Position numbers and translations under genes: made by a program
Shown: positions 7,644 to 15,766 of the stretch, in pieces
Position numbering within the stretch: position 1 is the first letter of the stretch
Layout of the letters: the number at the start of each line of letters is the position of its first letter
Assembly: GCA_900549665.1 (NCBI GenBank)
Contig: URPH01000002.1
Location: 62,001-126,000, forward strand
Length of the DNA stretch: 64,000 nt
Reading direction: 5' to 3'
Source: an uncultured Lachnospiraceae bacterium
GTDB lineage: Bacteria > Bacillota > Clostridia > Lachnospirales > Lachnospiraceae
Notes under the pieces: model-generated
Databases searched by the model: none
Told to the model about the DNA's origin: nothing
What the model saw: the letters and a program-made list of their open reading frames with translations, nothing else

Positions 7644-8000
7644 TCAGATCTCAATCAGCTCAAGCTCCGGAAGCTCATATTCCTTTTTGACCTTGACCGT
7701 CTCTGCCGGATAAGATATCTCTTCTAAAATATCAATATTAGAAATCCATGACATCATACCCTTATTTTTCAAAAGATACTGTACCTTTCCGTAATAAATT
7801 GTATTGGGGAAATTGTTTTTCCCCCTGCGGTTATTACGGCTTCTTCTGCTCTGATTTTCTGCATGCTGGACAGCGGCGGCATACAATTTGCGCTGCTGCG
7901 TGGCATAATCAGATGAACTGACTACAGCAAGACTGTTTTTGGATATGATATAGACCGTATGATCTGCACTCTTTTTGTTAATGTAATCTAAAACCTTCAC
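7644..8000 (-). CDS. Unknown 118-residue basic protein downstream of tmRNA
   Basis: No family recognised. The N-terminal half alternates short strands ('HTVYIISKNSLAVVSS') and the middle is basic (QSRRSRNNRRGKNN), which may bind nucleic acid. The C-terminus is strand-rich and acidic (KKEYELPELELIEI). No signal peptide or membrane segment. Start is GTG at 8000, selected by GAGGAG 8 bases upstream. Only about 30 bases separate it from the tmRNA 3' end, with no terminator or promoter between, so it is probably carried on the tmRNA primary transcript and ends at the bidirectional terminator. Confidence 0.6.
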   Translation of the reverse strand: MKVLDYINKKSADHTVYIISKNSLAVVSSSDYATQQRKLYAAAVQHAENQSRRSRNNRRGKNNFPNTIYYGKVQYLLKNKGMMSWISNIDILEEISYPAETVKVKKEYELPELELIEI

Positions 8001-8030
8001 GCTGCATTCTCCTCATTTGTATCATTTAAA

Positions 8031-8369
8031 GTGGACCAGACGGGAGTCGAACCCGTGTCCAAAAGCCTATTCCCTGTCCTTCTACTATCATAGTCTGTTA
8101 TTTGACATTCCCTCCGTCAAACGGGAACAAACACCCTTTTGATTTTGGTAGCTTCATGATACGCCCACAGCCTCAAAGCTTTGACTGAGTCGTTTCCTAC
8201 ATAGTCGATGCCCGGGTCTTAAAGTGTAGGTGCCCTAAGTCGGACAGCTGCCAATTAGGCAGCGTATGCTAAATTTTCTTCAGCGTTTATATTTATTTTT
8301 GCCATTTGACGCATTGCATGCGGATAGCTTCTCCAGCTGCAAAACCCCTGTCGAAACCTTTACTGGCCC
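8031..8369 (-). ncRNA. ssrA: tmRNA (SsrA)
   Basis: Rescues stalled ribosomes and adds a degradation tag. The tRNA-like ends are clear: 5' strand GGGCCAG (8369-8363) pairs with 3' strand CTGGTCC (8039-8033), followed by discriminator A; CCA is not fully encoded. A T-arm GGGTTCGACTCCC lies near the 3' end. The tag frame is on 8302-8255 and reads AKININAEENLAYAA then stop, ending in the usual protease-recognised AA. It sits directly downstream of secG-rnr-smpB, the classical trans-translation neighbourhood, but has its own strong promoter. Confidence 0.96.
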
Positions 8370-8403
8370 GTTTGGTGAGTTGTACACAACCTTGCGTTTT
8401 TAA

Positions 8404-8432
8404 AATATAACGTAATTTGGATGACAAGTCAA
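8404..8432 (-). promoter_or_regulatory. Sigma-A promoter of tmRNA
   Basis: TTGACT (8427-8432), 17 bases, TATATT (8404-8409) on the minus strand. Initiation would fall about 28 bases upstream of the mature 5' end, leaving a short leader for RNase P. Confidence 0.8.
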
Positions 8433-8523
8433 CCGGTTTGTCTGCTAAAAGCAATAAGTTTATAATTATTTTATCATGTAAATAAAATATTGCAACGAAA
8501 GCAGCAAAATCTGTTGCACATCT

Positions 8524-8988
8524 TTACAGATTGCGGATCTTAAACTCCCTCTCCGTCTCTCTTCTTAAGTCTTTTTTGGCAATATCCTCTCTCTTATCGT
8601 AGAGCTTTTTACCTCTGGCAAGGCCGATCTCCACCTTTGCCTTTCCATCCTTGAAATAGACCTGCAACGGCACGATGGTATAGCCTTTTTCACTCATTTT
8701 TCCATCCAGCTTGCGGATCTCTTCCTTATGGAGCAGGAGCTTTTTAATACGCAGCGGATCCTTATTGAATATATTTCCCTTTTCATAGGGGCTGATATTC
8801 ATTCCATAAATAAATGCTTCTCCGTTTTCAATCCTTACAAAGCCCTCTTTGATGCTGCACTTTCCCATACGCAGGGACTTTACCTCTGTGCCGTGCAGCT
8901 CAATTCCGGCCTCATATTTATCATCAATAAAAAAATCATGGTATGCCTTTTTATTATTAGCTACCAGTTTCATTGTTTCTCTTGCCAT
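8524..8988 (-). CDS. smpB: SsrA-binding protein SmpB
   Basis: Binds tmRNA and delivers it to stalled ribosomes; 154 residues, the normal length. The oligonucleotide-binding barrel is recognisable from 'NKKAYHDFFIDDKYEAGIELHGTEVKSLR' through 'YKRREDIAKKDLRRE'-like C-terminal basic tail (KKLYDKREDIAKKDLRRE), which folds in the decoding centre. Its ATG shares one base with the rnr stop (TAATG). Together with RNase R upstream and tmRNA downstream it forms the trans-translation cluster. Confidence 0.97.
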   Translation of the reverse strand: MARETMKLVANNKKAYHDFFIDDKYEAGIELHGTEVKSLRMGKCSIKEGFVRIENGEAFIYGMNISPYEKGNIFNKDPLRIKKLLLHKEEIRKLDGKMSEKGYTIVPLQVYFKDGKAKVEIGLARGKKLYDKREDIAKKDLRRETEREFKIRNL

Positions 8989-11117
8989 TATACTTCCTCC
9001 GTTTCATCCAGCATAAAATCAATCGTATTGGAAACGTAATCCACGTCATGAACCGTTACCCGCACTGTCTGTCCGAGCTTAAAGGTCCGGTTTGTCTTTT
9101 CCCCATATATTTCATACCGGTTTTCGTCAAAGATATAATAATCTCCGGGAATTTTGGAAATATGGATCAGTCCTTCGACCGTGTTGGGCAGTTCGACATA
9201 AATGCCCCATGCAGTCACCCCTGAAATGACGCCGGTAAAATGCTCGCCGATGCGGTCTGCCATATACTGGGCTTTTTTGCATTTTTCCGTTTCGCGTTCT
9301 GCCTCATCGGCCCTGCGTTCCAGCTCTGAGGATTTTTTGCACACATTGTCTAAAATGCTTCGGTAATGCTCCATCTTATCCTCTGTCAGGCGTCCGCGCA
9401 GATAATCCTTGATGATCCTGTGGATCTGTAAATCGGGATATCTGCGGATTGGCGATGTAAAATGACAGTAATACTGGCATGCCAGTCCAAAATGTCCGGT
9501 ACAGTCCGGAGAATATCTTGCCTGCTTCATGCTCCGCAAGGTCAGTCTGCTGATAAGCCCTTCCTCATCCGTGCCCTCAATAGATGCCAACAGCTTTTGA
9601 AGCTCTTTGGGATGAACCTCCTCTGCAGAGGTCTTTAAACGATAGCCGAAATTGGAGATAAAGAGCGCAAGCTTTTTGATCTTTTCCGGATCCGGTGCTT
9701 CATGCGTACGATATACAAACGGTGCTTCCAGCCAGTAAAAATGTGCAGCCACCGTCTCATTGGCGATCAGCATAAAATCTTCGATCAGCCGGGTCGCAAC
9801 ATTTCTCTCATAGGGCTTAATATCGGTTGGCTTTCCATTGGCATCCAGTATGATCCTGCTTTCCTGAAAATCAAAATCAATGGAGCCGCGTTTTTTCCTG
9901 CGCTCGCGCAAAATTCCGGCAAGCTCTGCCATCTGCTCAAACATGCCGACCAGCTCTTTGTATTCTCTGCAGCATTCCTCATCGTGTGTTTCCAGAATTT
10001 TGGCTACAACGGAATAACTCATACGCCGGTTGACATTGATCACGGTCTCGGCAATCCGGTAGTCTACAACCTCGCCCTTTTCATTGATATCCATCAGGCA
10101 GCTCTGGGCCAGCCGGTCTTCCTTTTCATTGAGGGAACAGATCCCGTTTGACAGCGTATGCGGCAGCATCGGAATTACCCGGTCTACCAGATAGACACTG
10201 GTTCCTCTCTTTAAGGCTTCCTTATCCAGTGCGGAATTTTCCTGCACATAATTGGAAACATCTGCAATATGCACGCCCAGATGATATCCGTTTTCATCCA
10301 CGGTAAGGCTCACGGCATCATCCAGATCCTTGGCATCCTCACCATCGATGGTGACCATCATGACGTCTCTTAGATCCAGCCTTCCTTCTCTGTCAGCCTC
10401 TGAAACATCCCTGGATGCCCTCTCTGCCTGCTTAAGCTGCTTTTCCGTAAATTCCATAGGCAGGTCAAAGCCCTTTATAATCGATAAGATATCCACACCC
10501 GGATCGTTGATATGGCCTATGATTTCTGTGATAATTCCTTCCGGATTTTTATCAGGGCCGCCGTAGCTTGTCAGTCTGACAACAACCTTATGTCCGTCCA
10601 CAGCACCGTTTGTATGCTCTTTTGCAATAAAAATATCCTGCGCGATCTTGGTATTGTCCGGTATGACAAACCCAAAATTTTTGCTTTTCTGATAGGTTCC
10701 GACAACCGTTTCAAGCGATCTGCATACAATGCTTACAACCTCTGCCTCCTGTCTCTTTCCTCTCTGTCCGGGCAGTAAGCGTATGCTGACTGTATCCTGA
10801 TGAAAGGCTCCGTTTACTTTGTTTTCGGGAATATAATAATCCTCTGTAAAGCCTTCCACTTCAACAAAGCCAAAGCCCTTTGCATTGGATATAAAGGTCC
10901 CGGTCAAAACCTTTTGTTCGGGCTTTATATATCTTCCGCGCTTTGTGATCTGCAGTCTGTTTTCCGATAAAAGCTCCTCAAGCGCTCTTTTAAATTCCGG
11001 TCTGTCCCCGGATGAGACCTGCAGCATGATCGCAAGCTCTTTTTCCTTCATCGGAACATAAAATTCACTCAGAACAAACTGCTCTATATTGTTTTTTCTT
11101 TCTTCAAAACTTTTCAT
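8988..11117 (-). CDS. rnr: Ribonuclease R
   Basis: A 3'-5' processive exoribonuclease of 709 residues that degrades structured RNA and, in trans-translation, non-stop mRNAs. Order of domains: N-terminal winged helix (residues 1-70), two cold-shock-like barrels (about 75-225), RNB catalytic domain with the acidic site 'TIDGEDAKDLDDAVSL' near residue 256, and C-terminal S1 domain (about 625-700, 'GVISGVTAWGIYVEL'). Coupled to smpB by TAATG. Separated from secG by a terminator, so it may depend on partial readthrough or an internal promoter that I cannot pick out. Confidence 0.96.
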   Translation of the reverse strand: MKSFEERKNNIEQFVLSEFYVPMKEKELAIMLQVSSGDRPEFKRALEELLSENRLQITKRGRYIKPEQKVLTGTFISNAKGFGFVEVEGFTEDYYIPENKVNGAFHQDTVSIRLLPGQRGKRQEAEVVSIVCRSLETVVGTYQKSKNFGFVIPDNTKIAQDIFIAKEHTNGAVDGHKVVVRLTSYGGPDKNPEGIITEIIGHINDPGVDILSIIKGFDLPMEFTEKQLKQAERASRDVSEADREGRLDLRDVMMVTIDGEDAKDLDDAVSLTVDENGYHLGVHIADVSNYVQENSALDKEALKRGTSVYLVDRVIPMLPHTLSNGICSLNEKEDRLAQSCLMDINEKGEVVDYRIAETVINVNRRMSYSVVAKILETHDEECCREYKELVGMFEQMAELAGILRERRKKRGSIDFDFQESRIILDANGKPTDIKPYERNVATRLIEDFMLIANETVAAHFYWLEAPFVYRTHEAPDPEKIKKLALFISNFGYRLKTSAEEVHPKELQKLLASIEGTDEEGLISRLTLRSMKQARYSPDCTGHFGLACQYYCHFTSPIRRYPDLQIHRIIKDYLRGRLTEDKMEHYRSILDNVCKKSSELERRADEAERETEKCKKAQYMADRIGEHFTGVISGVTAWGIYVELPNTVEGLIHISKIPGDYYIFDENRYEIYGEKTNRTFKLGQTVRVTVHDVDYVSNTIDFMLDETEEV

Positions 11118-11132
11118 TGTAATTTACCTACA

Positions 11133-11160
11133 TAAAAAAGCACCCTTGCAAAGAGTGCTT
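11133..11160 (-). terminator. Hairpin terminator between secG and rnr
   Basis: 8-bp stem with one G-U (AAGCACTC with GGGTGCTT on the minus strand), followed by a run of six T. Moderate strength; probably attenuates rather than fully blocks transcription into rnr. Confidence 0.75.
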
Positions 11161-11169
11161 TTGTCTCAT

Positions 11170-11409
11170 CTAAAACAGGTTTAAATTTAAAACGACTGAA
11201 AAAACAATAAACAATACTGCCGAAATCGTAGTAACCATAACCAGCTTACCTTCCTTCGACCTGCTCTTGTTTTTGGTCCAGTAGCTGTCATTGCCACCGC
11301 CAATAGCTCCCAGTCCCTGTGACTTGCCTTCTTGCATTAATACAACAACTAATAAAAATACACAATCTAAAATATAAATAACAGTCAGAATTAATCTCAA
11401 TGTGCTCAT
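11170..11409 (-). CDS. secG: Preprotein translocase subunit SecG
   Basis: Small integral membrane subunit of SecYEG, 79 residues. Two hydrophobic segments (residues about 3-24 and 57-78) flank a polar loop with 'LMQEGKSQGLGAIGGGNDSYWTKNKSRSKEGKL', the conserved Gly-rich SecG loop. AAGGAGGT lies 6 bases before the ATG and a consensus promoter lies just upstream. Located with rnr-smpB-tmRNA as in many Firmicutes. Confidence 0.95.
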   Translation of the reverse strand: MSTLRLILTVIYILDCVFLLVVVLMQEGKSQGLGAIGGGNDSYWTKNKSRSKEGKLVMVTTISAVLFIVFSVVLNLNLF

Positions 11410-11439
11410 TGATTGACCTCCTTACGCAATACAGACATC

Positions 11440-11468
11440 ATAATACCATATTGCATTGAGAATTTCAA
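11440..11468 (-). promoter_or_regulatory. Sigma-A promoter of secG
   Basis: TTGAAA (11463-11468), 17 bases, TATTAT (11440-11445) on the minus strand, about 30 bases before the start codon. Confidence 0.7.
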
Positions 11469-11480
11469 GTCACAAAAAAT

Positions 11481-11954
11481 TTAATAAGTAACCCGGTTCA
11501 TAAAACGCTCCCATTCCATAACCGTACCGCTGCAGGTAATATCAATCCAGTAGGTATCATCCTCATTGAGATCCACACCAATCTGGTACTTTTTTTCATC
11601 AGGTGTTTCTGATACCGCCACGACATCATACAGAGGGACATCCTTGCACTGCTTTAAAATGCGGTCAATATCCGTAAGGACAATTTCCTCATCCGGCTTT
11701 TCTTCCAAAAGCTTTCCGTTGGCATCATAGTATTTAAAACCTTCTTTGACCATACCGGTAACTGCACCGTTTAAAAAACGCATATTGGCAGTATCGACAA
11801 AACGATCCACACATTCTTCATTATTGGGATTGGTTCCTTTTACGATCAAGCCCTTTAAAACAAGTATGACCGTCTCCTTTTTCAGTTCAATATCCATAAT
11901 ACTGACTTCTTCGAAGTTGAAATATCTTAAATTATCTTTTGTTTCGAATCTCAT
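11481..11954 (-). CDS. Unknown 157-residue protein in the spo0A position
   Basis: No family recognised. Soluble, acidic, with mixed strands and helices: 'METVILVLKGLIVKG' type strand near residue 30, a region 'VDRFVDTANMRFLNGAVTGMVKEGFKYYDANGKLLEEKP', and a C-terminus of 'IDITCSGTVMEWERFMNRVTY'. No signal peptide or membrane segment. It follows spoIVB, where Bacillus and many Clostridia have spo0A; nothing in it resembles a receiver or the Spo0A DNA-binding domain. Start ATG at 11954 has AAGGAAAG 13 bases upstream; an internal ATG at 11897 is an alternative. The leader is a long purine-rich tract. Confidence 0.6.
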   Translation of the reverse strand: MRFETKDNLRYFNFEEVSIMDIELKKETVILVLKGLIVKGTNPNNEECVDRFVDTANMRFLNGAVTGMVKEGFKYYDANGKLLEEKPDEEIVLTDIDRILKQCKDVPLYDVVAVSETPDEKKYQIGVDLNEDDTYWIDITCSGTVMEWERFMNRVTY

Positions 11955-12196
11955 ATTGTATATACTTCTTTCCTTTTATATTTTCTTATCTTTTCTTTTT
12001 CTGGTTTTCTTTTATTTTTTCCTTTACATTTTCCTATCCAGCTTAGATTTTCACCTTATCAATCCACTTTATAATACTACTTGTTCATAAATGTAAAAAT
12101 CAGTATAAGCTGCCCTGTTTTGTAGTTTAGCATAATTTGAAATCTTATCCAATTAATTTTTTATGAACTATATGCCAATAAATTTTTCGTCGGTTT

Positions 12197-13456
12197 TTAC
12201 GAATTCTGTGCCAGCATATTCTCGATAAAAATACCATAGCCCTTTGTCGGATCATTGACAAATACATGCGTTACTGCTCCAATCAGTTTTCCGTCCTGAA
12301 GAATGGGACTTCCGCTCATTCCCTGAATGATTCCGCCTGTTTTTTCGATCAGATCAGGATCCGTCACTTTTATGATCAGTCCCCGGTTGCCCTCACTCTG
12401 ACTGTAATCAATGCTGACAATTTCAACATCATACAAATCCCATTCATTTCCGGACATCATGGCTATTTCTGCATCACCGGTATGAATATCCTGTTTTAAG
12501 GCAATGGGATATTTTTCCACACAGGAAAAGTCCACCACGGTTTCATCCGGCAGTGCCTTTCCGTAGATTCCGTTTGCCGTATTGGATTCAATCGAACCGA
12601 TCTTTGCCGAATCTAAAAACCGGATCACGCCGGAAATTTCACCGGGGTTTCCGGTCATTCCTTTTTTCACACCAACAATCTCTGTCTCATATAAACCGCC
12701 ATAATCGATATCCAGAAGCTTTGCCGTATCTATATCATTGATACCATGACCAAGGGCCCCAAAATCTCCGTCCTCGGTCACATAGGTAAGCGTACCAATG
12801 CCTTGTGCCGAATCACGGATCCATACACCGATCTGGTACTCCCCTTCCAGATTCTGTATCGGAACGATCTGTACCTGACTGATCTCGCCATTTCTCTGAA
12901 TGGTTAAAAGTGTGGGCTCACCATTGGATTCCCGGATCATCCGGATCACCTCGCCCTTTAATGCGACATCTGTGCCGTTAATTTTTAAAATATAGTCACC
13001 GGGCTGTAAGATATGACTGCTTGGACATGCCTCCGTTGTCGGTGTCGTCTTTACATTTCCAAGTCCGGCCACAAGCACCCCTTCCGATTTGACATAGATT
13101 CCGACCGGACAGCCGACCGGGTAGACATACTGCTCCTCTACGACCTCCAGCCGGATCTCCTTTAACGGAACAACCCCAAACAATTTGATATTCCATGTAT
13201 ACAGGCCGGAAGCTTCTTCTGTCAAAGTATCAGCAGTCGGAAGTTTTTTCTGTCCATTCCCAAAGGTTTCCACGACATCCTCTTTTTCACGGATCTCACC
13301 GGTAACCGGAAGTGCAAAATTAATTTCTTCCTTTTCACCCTTTTTTACATAGATCACATCCGGAATCTGCCTGTAAAACAGCATTTCAAATGTGATAATT
13401 CCCAAACATATGGACAAAATAAAAGCCGTATATAAACAAATTTTATACTTTTTCAT
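12197..13456 (-). CDS. spoIVB: SpoIVB serine peptidase
   Basis: The S55 signalling protease made in the forespore and secreted to the intermembrane space, where it triggers pro-sigma-K processing. 419 residues: an N-terminal signal anchor (about residues 5-28), a PDZ domain (about 110-190, 'GDYILKINGTDVALKGEVIRMIRESNGE'), then the peptidase with its catalytic His in 'FGALGHGI' and Ser in 'QGMSGSPI', followed by 'GAVTHVFVNDPTKGYGIFIENML'. ATG 13456 is preferred to the upstream GTG (13468) because GAGG precedes it and the GTG lacks a site. Downstream of recN as in Bacillus, but separated from it by a strong terminator, so it has its own (probably forespore) promoter. Confidence 0.95.
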   Translation of the reverse strand: MKKYKICLYTAFILSICLGIITFEMLFYRQIPDVIYVKKGEKEEINFALPVTGEIREKEDVVETFGNGQKKLPTADTLTEEASGLYTWNIKLFGVVPLKEIRLEVVEEQYVYPVGCPVGIYVKSEGVLVAGLGNVKTTPTTEACPSSHILQPGDYILKINGTDVALKGEVIRMIRESNGEPTLLTIQRNGEISQVQIVPIQNLEGEYQIGVWIRDSAQGIGTLTYVTEDGDFGALGHGINDIDTAKLLDIDYGGLYETEIVGVKKGMTGNPGEISGVIRFLDSAKIGSIESNTANGIYGKALPDETVVDFSCVEKYPIALKQDIHTGDAEIAMMSGNEWDLYDVEIVSIDYSQSEGNRGLIIKVTDPDLIEKTGGIIQGMSGSPILQDGKLIGAVTHVFVNDPTKGYGIFIENMLAQNS

Positions 13457-13481
13457 AATTCCCGTCACCTCATATCAGACA

Positions 13482-13515
13482 AAACAAAAAAGAAGGAGTG
13501 TTATTCTCCTTCTTT
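13482..13515 (-). terminator. Terminator after recN
   Basis: Perfect 10-bp stem AAAGAAGGAG/CTCCTTCTTT with a 7-base loop, then TTTTTGTTTTG on the minus strand. Lies between recN and spoIVB and closes the xseA-to-recN operon. Confidence 0.9.
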
Positions 13516-13542
13516 AGTGTTTCAATGTTTCGATTTTTTACT

Positions 13543-15222
13543 TTAGTATTGTTTTGTCTGCTTTGCCATATTTTTCATTTCTGTCGCATTTTGTAAAACA
13601 GCATCTGTCAGCTCGTCTGTTCCGAGCAGACGTCCGATCTCAGCTATGCTCTCTTCTTCGGTAAGCCTGTGTACGGAAGTACTTGTACGGTTGTCGGTTG
13701 TAGACTTCCGGATACAAAAATGGCAATCCGCCATTGCAGCGATCTGCGGTAAATGCGTGATGCAGATCACCTGATGCTCTTTTCTTAAAACTGCTAGCTT
13801 TTCCGAAACCTTCCACGCGGTTTTACCACTGATACCGGAATCGATCTCATCAAATACCAGTGTACCGGTCCGGTCTTTATCTGCAAATATTGTCTTAACA
13901 GCAAGCATGATGCGCGACAGTTCACCGCCACTTGCAACATTGGCTAACGGCTTTAACGGCTCTCCCGGATTGAGAGATATCATAAAAGCAATGCTGTCAC
14001 AGCCATTCTTTTTGCGATGCTCCTTATCATGCTCACAAAACACCTCAAAACGGCACTGTTCAAAATTGAGATCAACCATAGCCTGCGTCATCTTTTCGGA
14101 AAGCTCCATACAGGCTTTTTTTCTCTTTTCATAAAGACTTTGAGAAAGCTCATCATAGGAAGAAAGCAGCTCTTCCATCTGATTTTGCAGACTGACAAGT
14201 GTCTGCTCTCTATTTTCCATCCGGCTGATCTTTTCGGAAAGCGTCTGTGCATATTGGAAAATATCTTCCATATGACTGCCGTATTTATCCTTTAGGTGAT
14301 TGATCAGATTTAGTCTGTCGGAAATCCTTTGTAAATCGGATGCATCCATTTCAAAATGATCCAGATACCGGTCAAGGGAATGGATACAATCCTGTAATAC
14401 CATTTCCACATCGGATAGCTGTGTGTAAGCATCTGCTAACTCTTCATCATAATCCCGTACCGGCAAAAGTGTCCTGAGTGCCATTGACATCTCATTTAAC
14501 AGGCTGTTATTTTGTCCGCCGAGTATTTCCTGTACACTTCCAACGGAATCCTGAATTTTTTTGGCATTGGAAAGGCGTTCGTACTGCTCCTGCAGCTTCT
14601 CATCCTCGCCTTCGGTAAGCTCTGCTTTTTCGATTTCATCAAGCTCAAATCTGGCAAAATCCAGCTCTCTTGTATAGTCTGTATCCTGATTGGCAAGCTC
14701 TTCATATTGAAGCTTCAGCTTTTTATAATCCCTGTAAAGCTCCCGGATTCTTTGAAGGTCACCGGAAATTTCATTCATGGCATAGGAATCGAGCATTTCC
14801 TCCTGTACATCGGCCTTTAAAATAGCCTGATGCTCTCTTTGTCCGTGAATATCGATCAAAAGCTGTGCGACAGACTGCATTGTCTTTAAAATGACGTTTT
14901 CTCCGTTTATTTTACAAACACTTTTATTGGGATAAATCCGGCGCTGCAACACCAGAATATCATCCTCACAGTCAATATCCAGATCTTTTAACCGCTCCTT
15001 TTGTTCATCATCCGGCAAAAAGGTCAGGGTCACGGAAGCAAACTCCGCCCCCGTTCTGATCAGCCCCTTATCAGCCTTTGCTCCCAAAGCCAGCTGGACA
15101 GAGGATAGCAAAATCGACTTTCCGGCACCGGTCTCACCGGTTAAGATATTCAGTCCTTCTCCAAATTCCACCTCAGCCATATCGATCAGGGCTACATTTT
15201 TAACTTGAATACTCTCTAACAT
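13543..15222 (-). CDS. recN: DNA repair protein RecN
   Basis: SMC-like ATPase acting early at DNA double-strand breaks; 559 residues, normal length. Walker A 'ILTGETGAGKS' near residue 26, a long central coiled coil (about 150-370), and the C-terminal ABC signature 'VASGGELSRIMLA' with Walker B 'TLVFDEIDSGISG'. AGGAG precedes the ATG at about 11 bases. Follows argR in the conserved xseB-ispA-dxs-tlyA-nadK-argR-recN order. No LexA-type box was found directly upstream, so it is probably expressed with the operon. Confidence 0.96.
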   Translation of the reverse strand: MLESIQVKNVALIDMAEVEFGEGLNILTGETGAGKSILLSSVQLALGAKADKGLIRTGAEFASVTLTFLPDDEQKERLKDLDIDCEDDILVLQRRIYPNKSVCKINGENVILKTMQSVAQLLIDIHGQREHQAILKADVQEEMLDSYAMNEISGDLQRIRELYRDYKKLKLQYEELANQDTDYTRELDFARFELDEIEKAELTEGEDEKLQEQYERLSNAKKIQDSVGSVQEILGGQNNSLLNEMSMALRTLLPVRDYDEELADAYTQLSDVEMVLQDCIHSLDRYLDHFEMDASDLQRISDRLNLINHLKDKYGSHMEDIFQYAQTLSEKISRMENREQTLVSLQNQMEELLSSYDELSQSLYEKRKKACMELSEKMTQAMVDLNFEQCRFEVFCEHDKEHRKKNGCDSIAFMISLNPGEPLKPLANVASGGELSRIMLAVKTIFADKDRTGTLVFDEIDSGISGKTAWKVSEKLAVLRKEHQVICITHLPQIAAMADCHFCIRKSTTDNRTSTSVHRLTEEESIAEIGRLLGTDELTDAVLQNATEMKNMAKQTKQY

Positions 15223-15263
15223 CCTTATCTGCTCCTTATCCGTGCATTATCTCTCCTTAATGA

Positions 15264-15716
15264 TCATGCTTCAGATAATAGTAAACGAATTTTCTTTTGC
15301 ACAACCAGTGCATCCTGCACCGAGCGGATGGCTACCATAACCGTGTCATCCCCTGCGATCGTCCCGACAATTTCATGATATTGAAAGGAATCCACACAGG
15401 CAGCAACCGCCATTGCCATACCGGGCTGTGTCTTTAAAACCAGTAGATTCATGGCCGTATCAACAGAAATAACGCTTTCTTTTATGACACGGACGTAGGT
15501 CTTTGACAACTCGTTGGCAGCCTTTGGCATGACATAACAGGCTTTTTGTCCTCCGGCTGCCTCTTTTTGGAGATTCATCTGCCGGATATCCCTGGATACC
15601 GTAGACTGTGTGACATGAAAGCCACGTTCGTTTAAAAGAGCTGCCAGATCCTCCTGTCTGGTAATATGTTGTTGTGTAATGAGTTCAGCTATTGCCTGTT
15701 GCCTTTTATTTTTCAT
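15264..15716 (-). CDS. argR: Arginine repressor ArgR/AhrC
   Basis: Hexameric arginine-sensing repressor and activator, 150 residues. N-terminal winged helix (residues 1-70) with the recognition segment 'FHVTQSTVSRDIRQMNL', and a C-terminal core for trimerisation and arginine binding, including 'EIVGTIAGDDTVMVAIRS' with the paired Asp that binds arginine. Lies between nadK and recN, as AhrC does in Bacillus. A candidate ARG box sits immediately upstream, suggesting autoregulation inside the operon. Good ribosome site AAGGAAG. Confidence 0.95.
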   Translation of the reverse strand: MKNKRQQAIAELITQQHITRQEDLAALLNERGFHVTQSTVSRDIRQMNLQKEAAGGQKACYVMPKAANELSKTYVRVIKESVISVDTAMNLLVLKTQPGMAMAVAACVDSFQYHEIVGTIAGDDTVMVAIRSVQDALVVQKKIRLLLSEA

Positions 15717-15727
15717 TTGCCTTCCTT

Positions 15728-15745
15728 TATCATTTTAAATGCAAT
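15728..15745 (-). promoter_or_regulatory. Candidate ARG box before argR
   Basis: Minus strand ATTGCATTTAAAATGATA against the consensus WNTGNATWWWWATNCANW: only the CA of the right half (positions 15-16) differs. It sits between nadK and the argR ribosome site, where an autoregulatory operator would be. Single boxes are weak evidence in AT-rich DNA. Confidence 0.35.
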
Positions 15746-15766
15746 GAAACAATAAGAAAATCAATT

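Noticed and set aside
8031..8060. tRNA-like segment with T-arm at 8040
   Set aside because: It is the 3' part of tmRNA, with the tag frame present upstream.
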